From Pseudo-nitzschia pungens (lineage: Eukaryota; Bacillariophyta; Bacillariophyceae; Bacillariales; Bacillariaceae), in the NCBI GenBank assembly GCA_037355855.1, contig CM074760.1, forward strand, positions 3,836,501-3,900,500: a stretch of DNA of 64,000 nucleotides. The letters are read 5' to 3'. The notes under the pieces are model-generated. The model was not told where the DNA came from, made no database searches, and saw only the letters and a program-made list of their open reading frames with translations. Position 1 is the first letter of the stretch, and the number at the start of each line of letters is the position of its first letter. Positions 37,996 to 49,749 of the stretch are shown piece by piece. Position numbers and translations under genes: made by a program.

Positions 37996-40900
37996 TTACG
38001 ATTGCTGAGTACTTTGCTGCGCTGCCTGGGCACGCATCTGATCAGCGGCCGCAAAGACCTTTTGGCAATTTGCCACGGCCTCGGGAGTCATCGCAGCTTG
38101 GACTTGTTGGTAGGCCTCGGGCTCTCTTTGGAATGCACCTTTCAGCGTGTCGTTCAAAAATATGATTTCGTGAATTTGATCGAGCGGAGAAGTAAAGTCT
38201 TCATCGATATCTTCGCTGTCGTCCCAATCACCTCCCAACAAGAATTTAGCCATGTCATCGTCCCATGAAGTGACACCTTGCAAAGCCTTTCTGTACGACT
38301 CGTCAACCTCGTTCGTGACGTCTTCGTCTTCACCAAAGCCCTGATCGGCATCTCCGATCGCTTCTTCGCTATAATCTGCAAGGTTGTGGTCGTCGAGGTC
38401 CGTCTTGTCGCCACCTTCAGCATCTTTTTGCAGAGAGATCGTGATGCGGATCAACGAATCAATAAGAGCAGGGAGTGATGATTGAATTGCAGCAGGTAGA
38501 GAAGCGGCTGGAATATGGAATAGGGAAGCCAAACCAAGAACCGTAAGTTTCCTCGGAAGCCATCGATCTGACATATCTTTTGTTTCGGCATCAGTCATCC
38601 ATTTTTGGAATACCTGCTGTGTTACTTCACGTTTTTCAAGTTCTGCCAATTGTAGTTGAGGGTTGTAGTAGAGGGCAGATCCCAGAACTTGATAAATCGA
38701 AATCCGGGTTAACGGTGTCTCGGATTGAACAACTTGACCCAACTTGCCGAGAACTATCTCGTTGATAGTTGAAATGTATCCATCAACCTTGCCCTGGCAG
38801 TTGTGCAAGACGCCCATGAACAAGGAGAGTGCGTGCCTGCATTCACTTTCAGAAGATCGCTCGTTGGTCACAGTTTTGGCAACCATGCTCACGATCAAGT
38901 CAATGTAGGGAATGTTTCCTTCGGGTAGCTGAGCCTGTCCAGTCAAAAACATATCGGGTGCCTTTTGAATGTAAGCTTGCAAACATGGAACCATCATGTT
39001 GAGGTAGTCATACGCCCATTGGTCAAATGCTATGTAAATGAGAGGGAATGCTTGCCACAATTCGGGTGAAATGGTGTCTGGGAAGTATGTAAGGAAGGTC
39101 AAAATATCCAGAGCACACTCGAGATATTCAATGTATTCTCCGTCATTGCCCATGATTCTAAGCACAAGCGGAATCAAGAGTGGTTCGAGATTTCTCATCA
39201 TGGAGGGTTGGTCACAAATTCCCTTGAGAACGGTTGCAATACACTCGAGACACTGAGCAGCTGCCATGGCTGCATCATCGTCATCGTCATCTTCTCCGGC
39301 AGTGCAATACTGATTGAAAGCATTGGTGAGCTGGGTCACCAACTGCAGAGCGTGTGGCTCAATGTGGTCTCCAAATTTGTCCAGCAACACTTGCAATGCG
39401 CTTACAACCTCATCATTGCCAATCTCGTTCATAATACGGAAATATTCCGTCAACAGTTGAGGGAGCACCGGCAAAAGGGTTTGGTCGGCACCGTCTGCCT
39501 CGATCAAAAATCGCAACGCTTTACTGGCCTCAATTTGTACAGGTAAGGCGGGATCACTGAGTCGTTGCAACATAAATTGCAGAAGAGTTCTCAAGTTGGT
39601 ACCGTCGTCGGACCATTGGACGGTGGAGAATTGTTGCACCATCCAACACGCGCGGTATCGAAGGAATCCTACGGGAGAGTTGAAATCTGGGAAGACGTGT
39701 GTCACCAACAATCCTTCAATTTCCTTGGCGTACTTCTCCTTTGCCAGCAAGAACTTTGCCAACGAACCAAACATCAACAAGGCTCCATCCTTTTCGACAT
39801 GGTTCTTTGACTCTGGTGGAGACGCAGCGTACCGGTTTAAGATTTCCGTCATTCTACCCAAGAGATTTTGTGTCACATCCTGTCCACGATGTTTGACCAG
39901 ATCTGTTACTAGTGTGATGGCGGACATTCGAGGATCATAAAAGTCGGCAAGAGGACTGTTTTGTCGTTGAACAAATTCGTGGGGGTCGTTTTCAAAGACA
40001 TCAATGTCATCCTCCACAAGGCACATGGTTGGAAAGCAAACCTGATACAGCAAAAAGTCCAGGTGTGGTTTCAACAACTTGTACGTCGAGGAAAGCTCCA
40101 CGGCCAGATCCACATAGGTCAAACACAAATGCACAACACGATCCGTGCAAAATTGGCCACTTGGTCTAAGATTGAGGGTCGCACAGACGGGTTCTAAGAA
40201 CGCTGTGGCGACATGCTGTGAAAAGTACTGGGCAAAGAGCTTAGAATCGTCTTCCGCATAGGTAGGTATTCCATAACGCGAAAAGAGTCTGCTCATGATT
40301 TGAACCGCCCACTTTTTCACCTTCCACCAAGGCCACGCGTTGCGCTCCTCTACAGCGGTTGGCTGCCCACGGGGTTCCAATCCCGTTCCGCCCTCCGGGA
40401 GTTCTTTCTCCAAGGCCGCGCGCAAAATATCTAGCCAGGGTTGCATGGACTGAGGATTCTGAAGGGCGGGGGAAGGTTCACCATTGATACCACCACCTGG
40501 TAGATAGAACTGTGTGGACGACCAGAAGATCTTCAGGATTTGCTTTAATATCATTGCGCCCTCAAGGGAATTCTCATCTTTTGAGGAGAGCCGTTGCGCG
40601 AGCGGCAGCAACAACGGAAAGGATTGCGCAACGATTTCATTCAATGGTCCCCGTTGTTCCTTGCTTTTGTATTCGTATCGCTTGCACACTTTTCGAAGGG
40701 CCAAGAGAGCATTGTGGACCTGCAACGCCCTGCTCGGGTCCGTTGCGCCAGTCTGGACGGTCTGCAGCAATGTCGGGATAAGTTCGGGCCAACGCTCGGG
40801 AAAGTCGTGGATAACGATCGTGTGCAGAGTTTCTGCCATTAAATCTCTGATACTCTTTTCTGTTTCACCCAACAATGCGGCAACCAATCCAGGTCGAATG

Positions 40901-41334
40901 ATGCCCTTGTCCTCGTCATCCAGCAAGGGTGTTTTTTTACCGTCCGCATCCGACAATGGATATCCGGCGAAATTGAGTCGTTCCGCCCAGCATTCTCGGC
41001 AGATGTTCTTCAATTGAATCGACGCAGCTTGTCGGACTTCGTAAACGACCTGTGACGGCGAAACCATGCAGCCGACGATTACGGGATTCGGGATTCAGCG
41101 TCAGGTATGTGCAATGGGTGATCCAAAAACGGTCATCTCTCGAGTCGATCGGGCAGATCCAACGCAGACGTCACTCACCTGTTTCTCGGCAGCGATTTGC
41201 AGGAGCAAAGCGGTAGATCCCTTGAGATGTTTGAGATTGCGAATTGTTGTTTCCGCCGGCTTACGAAGGTTGGCATCGGGGCTGAAGGATTGCTGCAGCA
41301 CCACGTGAAGTTGCTCGACGTCCATGGAGCTCAT
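37996..41334 (-). CDS. Importin-7/8-type karyopherin beta
   Basis: Two exons, 1,069 residues: 41334-41179 and 41049-37996, with a 129-bp intron (GTGAGT...TCACAG) between Gln and Val of IAAEKQ/VVYEVRQAASIQLKN. The length and layout fit importin-7/8 (yeast Nmd5/Sxm1). Family landmarks are AASIQLKNICRECW, GLVAALLGETEKSIRDLMAETLHTIVIHDFPERWPELI, LPWWKVKKWAVQIMSRLFSRYG-like LWALHI region, DVFENDPHEFVQRQ and the very acidic C-terminal region (GDADQGFGEDEDVTNEVDES, GDWDDSEDIDEDF). These HEAT-repeat receptors carry cargo such as ribosomal proteins and kinases through nuclear pores under Ran-GTP control. The start could be the ATG at 41334 or the one three codons later. Confidence 0.93.
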
Positions 41335-42507
41335 TGTGGAGCGCTGTTTGTCGTTGTCGTCTCTCTTCTGCAATCTTTTATTCTTTTGATTGGTGGCCGG
41401 TTTCAATCTGTTGGGGTTTGTAGGCTTGCCGTGTGTTGTATTATTTCTTGCTCGTCGGTTGTCCTAAGAAAGGATTCAACGCGGTCCTTACATTTCTTCC
41501 ATGAAAAATGATGTCGTGAGGGGCACAAAGGGATCGATTCGATCGCGACTTTCCAAGGATGTTTCGTCCTTTTTGGGTAGGCGAATAGTGGAAAAAAAGC
41601 ACTGGTGGTTGTTATTGTGGGGCCGTTTGTGCGCCGTAAGATTTACTGTAGTAGGTTACGGAATCAGAATCAAAACACGCGCGCGAAACACAATCACCGA
41701 TGGTTGCGACGAGAAAAGAACCAGTCATTTGCGGGTTCAGTAAGCAGAAACGGGAGAATATTTTTCCAAAAATAATATGGGGATAAGGAAGAATACCGTA
41801 CGTGTAAGGTTACTACACACTCGCTATCAGCTGTCCCCAGTCCCCGTGAAAAAAACATTACTTCGTACATCATCATCATCATCATCATTGTGACTGACTC
41901 TTGGGGTAGGAGTACGTAAGGCTTACGGTACCTGCACTGGAACCACCTTAGAGCCGAGTCGTACGGTGCGTCAACACTAAGATTACTTCGAAGAAAACTT
42001 ACCAAAGTAAGGTTTATTTTAAGGTTTACCGTACGAAGTATTTTGCGGGGGTCATCAGAGTGTATGCAACGAAGGAACGAAGGGTACAAGTAAGGCTTAC
42101 TTGTACGTTGGATCATATTACCGTACCGTTTGCCAAGCATAATTTTCGTGTCACACAAATCGTGGAAACATTGTAATTTTGGACATTCCTGGTACAAAAG
42201 GTCTATAAAACCTGTAGAAATATCGTGATCCATGGTGAAGCATCATTTTTTTCTCCTTTCTTCATTGTTTTCTGTCGGATTGTAACGGCAAGAAACATAC
42301 CATGCACAGAGGAGGGGCTTAGCAACCTACCCACTAGCAAAACCAATTGCGACTGTGCGAACGAATGCAAGGACTTCTGAGATAGAAGTAAGGCTCACCA
42401 AGTACTGTATCGGGTAACTCACTTGCACTCATACTTCGTTTTGTGGAAGGAAAGAAGGTAATGTGGTGATTTTGTCATGTCAAAAGACAGAAACATTCAC
42501 CATTGAA
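41335..42507. other. Shared upstream region of importin and sulfotransferase-like genes
   Basis: No gene is supported. It contains several GTAAG/CTTAC words (41800-42120), a (CAT)n run near 41869-41888 and the word TATCAGCTGTCC at about 41825 that also occurs in the hairpin family. The two genes flanking it are divergent. Confidence 0.5.
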
Positions 42508-44217
42508 ATGAACCACGACGGTGTCGCTCGGCGGAAAGGATCAGAGGTTGTAGCAGCGGCAGTCATTGAACCCAGGGGACAAAGAGAGAGAGAATGCGAG
42601 GGAAGGTCGAAACAACCGTCGCCAATGATGAAATCATCGGAATCGGGATCGTGCGTCCCAGCAACAAGCAATGGTCCCGTTGGGCGGGTACGAAACGTTC
42701 GGGGATCCTCTGCCGCTCTTCCCTTCACTTCCGCTACAAGGAAACAACTCCGAAAGGAACAAAATATTGAACACGAGCAACACCGCTACCGCCGTCACGG
42801 ATCCAGGGGAGGTAGGAGCTCTGGTTCCAATGACGGCAATCGCAAACGCAACCCACCAACCTCGCGAAGAAGCTTGGTTTGCATTGCAATAGTGTCGCTT
42901 GCATTGTATTTCATGTCATTTGTGACTGTCTATCGTGCCATAACTTATCGACTGGAGCAATCTCGCCAAAGAAAGCGCCTGCGATCGACCAAATCGCATC
43001 ATAGAATGAAAGGTGCAGAGAAAAGGACCGTTCGGAACCAAAATCAGGAAGAAGAATTTCCAAAAAGGATGAATGAAATGGATTGGATTTCGGCAGAGCT
43101 CCATGGTTTCGACCAACATCACTTACCGACCAGTAAAAAAACCGTGCGGTTTCAGCGAAAGTACAAACGATTGATTTATTTTCTGCACATTCATAAAGCG
43201 GCGGGTACGTTTTTCTGCAAACAGGCCCAAAAGAACAGACTGTCGGCCAACTACAAAAAGAACTGCAACGTTCAGGGTGACCAACGATGCTGTGGCAAAA
43301 ACGGCAACTTTTCCGAAAGTAACCAGATCGAGTATGCCAAAAAGGCTCCCTTCGATTTGGTGGCGAACGAAAGGGAATTGCCCGAGGCACTCCTCCCCGA
43401 GTATTACGACTACGTGGTGAGTTTGCGAGACTCGAGGAACCGCTACGAGAGCCACTGGAAGCACTTGGTGCACATCGCAAAGGAATCCAAGAGTGGTAAG
43501 GGACGAATATTTTCTAGATCGTGGGACCGAAGTTTTCCGGGGATCTTCAAAAGAAAGAATTCAAAACAAAATAAGTTGATTAAACTCGATCTAAGTGATC
43601 CAGAACATAACCAACTTTCGGTCATGGATCCAAAAGATGGGAGATTGCATCCCGTAGGAAACTTCACCAAGTGGATTATGGGGCAACCCGACAATTACAA
43701 CCTTCGGATGATCTGCGGCACAAAGTGCTTGAAAGTTCGCAAGTTCCAGATCACCAAAGATCTCTTTGAGTACACACTCAAGCGCCTGTGGACGGATTTC
43801 TCTCATGTCATATTTGTTGAAGACATGGAGGAGTCCTTCGGAGCGTTCGCCAAAGCCTACAACTGGACAAACTTGTCTAAGCCTAGTTCGAATGCAACGT
43901 CGAATTCGACGCCGGAGAAAATACTTCCGTATGCACCAAAACACGATGTCAAGGCTCCAAAATTGTGGGATCCACTCATGACGGTATTAGATGATGCACT
44001 TTACGAACTTGCGAAACGAAAATATAGGTTGGCGACTTCTGCCAGCAAAAAGATTACGATGGACGGCAATCACAGTAAATCGTCTCGGATAACAAGACCA
44101 GTGTGGAACGCGGACTACGAGCCCTTCGCGAACCAGGGATTGGTCGACGAGTATTTCCGAGAAGGCCCCCTCAGGAATTGTACCAATTCCTGCTGTGGCT
44201 ATTGCACGAAGTGGTAG
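42508..44217 (+). CDS. Sulfotransferase-like type II membrane protein
   Basis: 569 residues, single exon, ATG at 42508. A charged Ser/Arg-rich cytoplasmic tail precedes one hydrophobic segment (SLVCIAIVSLALYFMSFVTVY, near residues 125-145), then a long lumenal part; this is the layout of Golgi type II glycan-modifying enzymes. IYFLHIHKAAGTFFCKQ fits the 5'-phosphosulfate-binding loop (HxxKxxGT) of PAPS-dependent sulfotransferases, and YVVSLRDSRNRYESHWKH fits the 3'-phosphate site (R-D-...-R-x-x-S). Several N-glycosylation sequons lie in the C-terminal part, which ends in a Cys-rich NCTNSCCGYCTKW. The acceptor glycan is unknown; assignment rests on two motifs and topology. Confidence 0.75.
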   Translation: MNHDGVARRKGSEVVAAAVIEPRGQRERECEGRSKQPSPMMKSSESGSCVPATSNGPVGRVRNVRGSSAALPFTSATRKQLRKEQNIEHEQHRYRRHGSRGGRSSGSNDGNRKRNPPTSRRSLVCIAIVSLALYFMSFVTVYRAITYRLEQSRQRKRLRSTKSHHRMKGAEKRTVRNQNQEEEFPKRMNEMDWISAELHGFDQHHLPTSKKTVRFQRKYKRLIYFLHIHKAAGTFFCKQAQKNRLSANYKKNCNVQGDQRCCGKNGNFSESNQIEYAKKAPFDLVANERELPEALLPEYYDYVVSLRDSRNRYESHWKHLVHIAKESKSGKGRIFSRSWDRSFPGIFKRKNSKQNKLIKLDLSDPEHNQLSVMDPKDGRLHPVGNFTKWIMGQPDNYNLRMICGTKCLKVRKFQITKDLFEYTLKRLWTDFSHVIFVEDMEESFGAFAKAYNWTNLSKPSSNATSNSTPEKILPYAPKHDVKAPKLWDPLMTVLDDALYELAKRKYRLATSASKKITMDGNHSKSSRITRPVWNADYEPFANQGLVDEYFREGPLRNCTNSCCGYCTKW

Positions 44218-44869
44218 GCTGGGTGGGTGCGAAAGCACGCCGTACATTACCCGACGCCAGCAATGGGTTGTCACACCATTTTGGTGCTGCACCCGAAGAC
44301 GCGTGTTGGAGAAGAAAAACTACTCTACTCTGGAACTTGTATAACAAAAGATGCAACGACCTAGTGCGCTTTACTCACAGTGCAGCTACGAGTGCACGGA
44401 TCCTTTTTCACCGATTGGAAGCTTACACCAATTCAGATTGTAATTTTCACTTTAAAAGTAAGATGAAACTGATCGTCTGCTTCGTAATCTACATGATGGT
44501 GTCGATGATGCAAATCATATTATTCCACCAACAAAGTGAAAACTAGTAGATATAAATAGTAATCGCTTGTCGTTTTGTCACCATCACTATTAAGCTAGCA
44601 AAAATGTTCGATAGTATGCACGATGGCTGTGGTTGCGTCAGAGACGGAAAGGGAATTGTGGTCCTCCGTTGGACGAGCCGCATCGCGTTTATACGGCATC
44701 GCCAGCAACCTGCATCATCTTTGAGTTATTCCCAATAAATCTCGTTCGTCCACTGCCCTGTATTGCCTGTGACTCTTGTTTGCCACCTCACCGACCCGCA
44801 TTCAAGTGGTCTCGCTCGCACATTCGCGAATTACAATCAATGTTGGCGTCCACTGGATAGGTTCTGACT
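44218..44869. other. Spacer between convergent genes, no gene seen
   Basis: About 650 bp between the sulfotransferase-like and SufE-BolA genes, containing their 3' ends. No convincing ORF. Confidence 0.55.
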
Positions 44870-45967
44870 TCAAGATCGTTGCTCGGCTTCCTCAGGGGTG
44901 AACATGGAGGCTATTCTTAGATCCTGGATTTCCGGCATGATTTCTGCCAACATCATGAAAATGAGTTGTTGTCGTTTGATCACGTTCAATCCCTCAAATG
45001 CCGGTGCTACAATGTCAACTACAAAGTGCGTCTCTTCTCCCTCCGCGGAACCGTTCTCCTGGGAACTATCGACAACCGTCAACGAAGAAGGTTTCAATGT
45101 CTGGAGGGCCGACACAATTGCAGTGTACTTTGGACCTTCTCCGTCGACAGCCGCGTCGTTTTCTGTGGAATCGGCATCGTCTGCTGAGGAAGAAGTTGTT
45201 GTCGCAGCAGAAGGGGAGGATCCGTTTTTAGCCTCTTCAGCCAGCTGTGTGGCCTTATTTTTCATACTTTGCAGCATGTTCAGAAACCCGTTGTTGCGTC
45301 CGGGGGTCAAGGATTGATCAATTCTGGCCAGTTTGATAAATTGTGGATCCACTTTTTGGATGGCTTCCGCGGTATTTCCCGATAGGCACCTTTTGGTCAA
45401 TTTTCAACAAGAAACAATCCACAAGATTACAGTTTTGTTCATCAGTGAATTGCAGTAAATCCTCCAAAGCAAACATCGTGAAACTCGATTCTCAAGATAC
45501 ATACGATTAATGGAGTATACTCACCGAACCAACAGTGCAACCAGCCCCTTTGTCATCAGCCCATCCGAATCTCCCTGGAAGTTGATGACAAAATCTCCGA
45601 TTTCGTCGTTGAATATGGCTTCGCCATCTACAAATACGGTGGAAAGACATCCCGGGACTTTGTTCTCGGGAACCTTGGAAGATTCCGGCAGATTGTTGAC
45701 CTCGGCTGTCGTCTGGGCCATGTACAAGAGCTGCTTGTATCGAACCTGCTCTTGTTCGATCGACGCAAAGGCTTCGGTGACTCTTTTGAGTTCGGGTGTC
45801 ATTCCCAAGTCGACATCACTTCCGGCATCGGCAGCTAAACTCGAAGACGAGAGCTGTTGCAAGGATTGGTACTGGGTGCCAGAATTGGGCAATACAAAGG
45901 CATCTGCTGATGGACCCGAGGCGATGCAGAGTACAACCGTCAAAAGAGCAGGTGTAAAACGGAACAT
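44870..45967 (-). CDS. SUFE1: Plastid SufE-BolA fusion protein (SUFE1 type)
   Basis: Two exons, 320 residues: 45967-45525 and 45389-44870; GTGAGT...AAAAG intron, with the join giving LLVRCLSGNT. The N-terminus is a signal peptide ending ADAFVLP, with the Phe of the diatom plastid motif. The SufE domain (about residues 55-185) has TPELKRVTEAFASIEQEQVRYKQLL, KVPGCLSTVFV with the sulfur-accepting Cys, QGDSDGLMTKGLVALLV and a continuation after the intron. A Ser/Ala/Asp-rich linker leads to a C-terminal BolA domain: HFVVDIVAPAFEGLNVIKRQQLIFMMLAEIMPEIQDLRI. In plants SUFE1 activates the cysteine desulfurase NFS2 for plastid iron-sulfur cluster assembly, and its BolA part interacts with a monothiol glutaredoxin. 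The same arrangement here supports that role in the plastid. Confidence 0.93.
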
Positions 45968-47424
45968 TTTCGCTAGCGATTACAATATCGGCTGGTGTCC
46001 GTAAGCTGGTTGATGAAGAAAAAGCACTGCGACGTACAAGCAAGGTTTTGTGACACTTCCGATGGCGTTTTCGAAGTTTCAAGTTTTCGTTAGTGTGTCG
46101 GCTCGAAGTGTGATGTGTCACTCTGCTGAGTATGAAAAAGAAAAACTGCAGAAAAATTACTACAAGTAGTATGAGTACGAGTAAGATGATTACGAGGACA
46201 AGTACCAATTTCGTCCGAAGTAGAAGTAAAATCTTACTTCTTTTAAAAAATTCGTATTTCACGTTGGTGTTGAGAATGTTGGGGAGAAAACGACTGATTG
46301 AAGCGGATGACAAAACGAACGAAGCACGGATGAGATATGAGATGGAATGGAATGCAAAAATAATAATGAAATGGTGGATTTGAAAAAAATATTTTGAGAG
46401 ATGATGATTGATTCATTTTGAATTCCCCCCAATTTACGACCATTAACCATTACAGTATTTTGTATTTTTTTGAGATTTCAAAAAAAAAGATTCATTCAAT
46501 CATGAGTGCAAATCACGATCCCAGAAAGCGGTGGTGCGTGTGTTTTCTGTTGCGTCTCTTTTTTTCGAGACGTATGATTCGCCAGATGTCGAACTGAAAA
46601 CGCGTCTCTACATTTGGAATCATTCGTGGCCCTACATTCGCGGAAATACGATTTGTGATACATTGAGTCGTACCGTGAAACAGACAGTTCTACCTGGCGA
46701 CACCAAACGCTGTTGAGCATTGTTGACGCTAAATCTTAGCCGATGCCACGATTGCCTGGTAGCTGGTATCGTACTTCTTACCGTTAGTTAACTACCGTAC
46801 GTTTTCAAAAAATAATCATCTTGTATTTCAAGTTCGTACTTGTACTTGTAACTTGTACTCGTACGACAGAGATATGATGGTCGAAAAAGGAGTTCTTTCT
46901 TATGGTACGGGTACGGGTGACGGTGAGGGTAAGGGTGCGGGTGAGACAAACAATAAGAGAGTGTTTGGTAAAGTTACCCCCGATGCCGGACGTACACCGA
47001 TATCATTCTTTTATTAAACATATTCGTAAGGTTACTCGTACCCCATCATATCTTACTCTTGTGATTATATCACCCATTATTTTCTTTGCGGAGGGGATTA
47101 TCGCGAGATCGATAGGTACCGTAGACCTATTACCAACGGTCTAAGAGAGAAAGAAAGCGACATCAAAGCAATTAGATCATCGGCTTTCAGTACGGTACTC
47201 TCTACCAGACGGCCCTTTCTTTCATCATTAGAAGAGAGAAAATTGGTTGCCGTAGCCCGTTCTATTCTAGGACGTCGTTTTCACCTGAATCAATAGAAAG
47301 AAATCAGCAAACTGTTATAATGTTTGGTAGATCTCGAGCTACTACTCATTCCTCACACTACCATCATCATCCACACCACAGCACACATCCACACTACAAA
47401 CCAAACTTAACAGAATAGCGAAAG
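45968..47424. other. Shared upstream region of divergent SufE-BolA and DUF6824 genes
   Basis: About 1.46 kb without a supported gene. There are GTAAG/TACGAGTA words at 46140-46250 and 46770-46945, and a GGTACGGGTACGGGTGACGGTGAGGG stretch near 46901 (simple-sequence). No defined promoter motif was recognised. Confidence 0.5.
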
Positions 47425-48888
47425 ATGACACCGGTACCGAGATCGGCCGACAATCACAACCACCAGCGTCATCTCATGAACATCCAACCGATTCACCAAC
47501 CCATCGTCCCATCGACGAAGCTTTCTGGAGATAGTATCATAGCGAATAGCCACGACTGCGGTGGCGGTTCGAAGCGAGGACAACGTATCGATGATTCTAG
47601 TAGCATCCAGGAGAACGGTACACCTCTGAATGATTCATCGATTGTTACATCGGATGAAGCAGGCGCCCAAAAACCGGACGAACCGTCGTCACTTTCTTCC
47701 AACAAGAAAGTTGTCTCTGTAGCGGCAACACCTGAGGCGAGACAGCGTCCCGGAACTCATCGTCACAATGGGTTCCGAGACACCACGTTCCCAAACGCTG
47801 CTTTTCGAATAGTATCTACGCAATCAACACTTACGGAGAGTACAAAGCTAGACCGAATCGAGAAATTGTCACCCGTTGCAGGCTCTAGCCAAGGGATCAA
47901 CGCTAGCAGTAACAACGACTACAACAATGTTGTAGCGAAGGAAGCATGCGCTTCAATTGTTTCTCCCACCACAAAAGCATCAGGTTCTTCTCTCTTTCTC
48001 ACACCATCATTACTATCCGTGGCAGTAACTGATAGTGATACTTCCAATACCAGAAGTGAATCTGAAGGGAGTGATAATGTTTCGCAATCCTACGCAACAG
48101 TATCGACGGGAGATAGATCCCTTGCAATTCCAGACACTACTATTGTGGGAAGCAAACGGAAGTTGTCGCCTTCCATTCCAATAGAGAACTTTTTGCCTAC
48201 GGGGGTCACATCCCTGAACAGCAGCACTATCCCGTTGAGTCGACGAGATAGTTTGCCCATGGGGTTGCGAAACAAAAAGATGAAGGCTACCGATTGTCTG
48301 CTCTTCGCAGCAACTCTGTTGGAGCAAGATGCGGCGGAAGCATTGCTAGCAGCGAGTAGCCGCAATGTTTCGACGTTTGGTACTCCGCCGCCCTCCACTG
48401 TTTTGCCTTGTACTACCAAGATACCTTCAACGACGAAAACGAAACCCTTGAAAAAGATGGTTTGCGAAAAAGTAGAGCGATCTTTACAGGAAGCCGCAGA
48501 ACAACAGAAACGGGAACAACAACAGGAAGAAGAGGAGGATGGGGACGCCGAGAACAAGCCAAAGGAAGCAGATGTTTTGTGTGGCCGAGGGGGAAAGGTC
48601 AACAAGCATCCCGGTAATATAGTCTATCGCAAGGTCGTGGAGTACAACAAATCCTACTATCAAAGTGTTCACAAGAAACACCGGATTCTGGTGAGCCAAT
48701 CGATTGTCAGAGCGATACTCAACTATGGCGGTAGGTTCATGGGCCAAAAAGGCAAGGAATGGTCACCGATTTGTTTCAAACGAGCCGTGCAAAAGACAAG
48801 TCAAGCATTGAGAGAACGTTCGAACACTTCCGAGGTCCTCCAGGGAGTGCAGAGACTGGTTAGTGTTGATGGAGTTGTTAAGAAGTGA
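47425..48888 (+). CDS. DUF6824-domain protein
   Basis: 487 residues, single exon, ATG at 47425. Most of the protein is low-complexity and rich in Ser, Thr and Asn. The only conserved part is the C-terminal domain at about residues 380-470: EADVLCGRGGKVNKHPGNIVYR, then KHRILVSQSIVRAI, and GRFM, ending WSPICFKRAVQKTSQALRE. This matches the DUF6824 family that is expanded in diatoms; its function is not established, although it often occurs in proteins that look nuclear. A Glu/Gln-rich, coiled-coil-like stretch (EAAEQQKREQQQEEEEDGD) immediately precedes the domain. Confidence 0.85.
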   Translation: MTPVPRSADNHNHQRHLMNIQPIHQPIVPSTKLSGDSIIANSHDCGGGSKRGQRIDDSSSIQENGTPLNDSSIVTSDEAGAQKPDEPSSLSSNKKVVSVAATPEARQRPGTHRHNGFRDTTFPNAAFRIVSTQSTLTESTKLDRIEKLSPVAGSSQGINASSNNDYNNVVAKEACASIVSPTTKASGSSLFLTPSLLSVAVTDSDTSNTRSESEGSDNVSQSYATVSTGDRSLAIPDTTIVGSKRKLSPSIPIENFLPTGVTSLNSSTIPLSRRDSLPMGLRNKKMKATDCLLFAATLLEQDAAEALLAASSRNVSTFGTPPPSTVLPCTTKIPSTTKTKPLKKMVCEKVERSLQEAAEQQKREQQQEEEEDGDAENKPKEADVLCGRGGKVNKHPGNIVYRKVVEYNKSYYQSVHKKHRILVSQSIVRAILNYGGRFMGQKGKEWSPICFKRAVQKTSQALRERSNTSEVLQGVQRLVSVDGVVKK

Positions 48889-49564
48889 AGTTATCCAATC
48901 GAGTGTCGACTCGGTCTGCACCAAGTGGGAATTAAAAAAAAGGATGTGACCTCTACCAGCAACAGTTTGACCTACTACACTACTCATACTGTAGGAGGTG
49001 TAGAAATGTAGAAGTGAATGAATTTACCAAGGAAGATCACAATCTTATTTTTTGAAGTGCCAATAACCTATGTATTCCAAAACGGATGTAGAAACATTTT
49101 TCAACTTTTCTCCTTATTGCTGAAATGATAATAATCCTAATTTTTACCCAGTTTTTGGAGTAGTAGGGATGTAGTAGTAGAGTAGCGTATCCAAATTAGA
49201 CTTGTTCTTTGTTTTCACATGATCATCTTGAGAAGATACTAATGCATCCCCTTCCAGCATACAGTTCTTGACATTAATGAATCCCTTCCTTCATAGTCAC
49301 TATGTTGTTGTCATCATTAATGCAGAAGGAATGATACATTAATTTTTGTTGGTGGGCCCTTAACCCTGAGCCCCGAGCCTTCCAAGTAGGATTTAAGTAC
49401 ATACCACAATTGTACCATATCGGAATGAATCCACATGAGATCATCATTGTGTGTTTAGTTCCCTTGATTCGCCAAAGACCAGAATTGTGTTTTGGTTCTT
49501 TGCACGGTAGGGATGTACCTACCATGCATCATACAGTCCATCTTGCTGCGCATCGTATCGTGCA
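48889..49564. other. Spacer between the DUF6824 gene and the gypsy element
   Basis: Contains the 3' end of the DUF6824 gene and AT-rich sequence; no gene seen. Confidence 0.55.
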
Positions 49565-49749
49565 TGCCGTGCACCGGAATACAGTCACGAGTCTACTCGG
49601 GACTGGATTAAGGTTGAGGATAAATTAGCGAGGCGTTGGAATCGCCGATTCCAAATGCCAATCGAAAGCAATAGCAATAGACTAATCGATAGAACTCACA
49701 ATTTGCATATCACTACTATTCTAATCACTAGTAGACCCGGGGTATGGCA
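49565..49749 (+). repeat. 5' LTR (185 bp) of the gypsy element
   Basis: Begins TGCCGTGCACCGG and ends GGGGTATGGCA. No difference from 55224-55408 was seen on reading. Confidence 0.95.
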
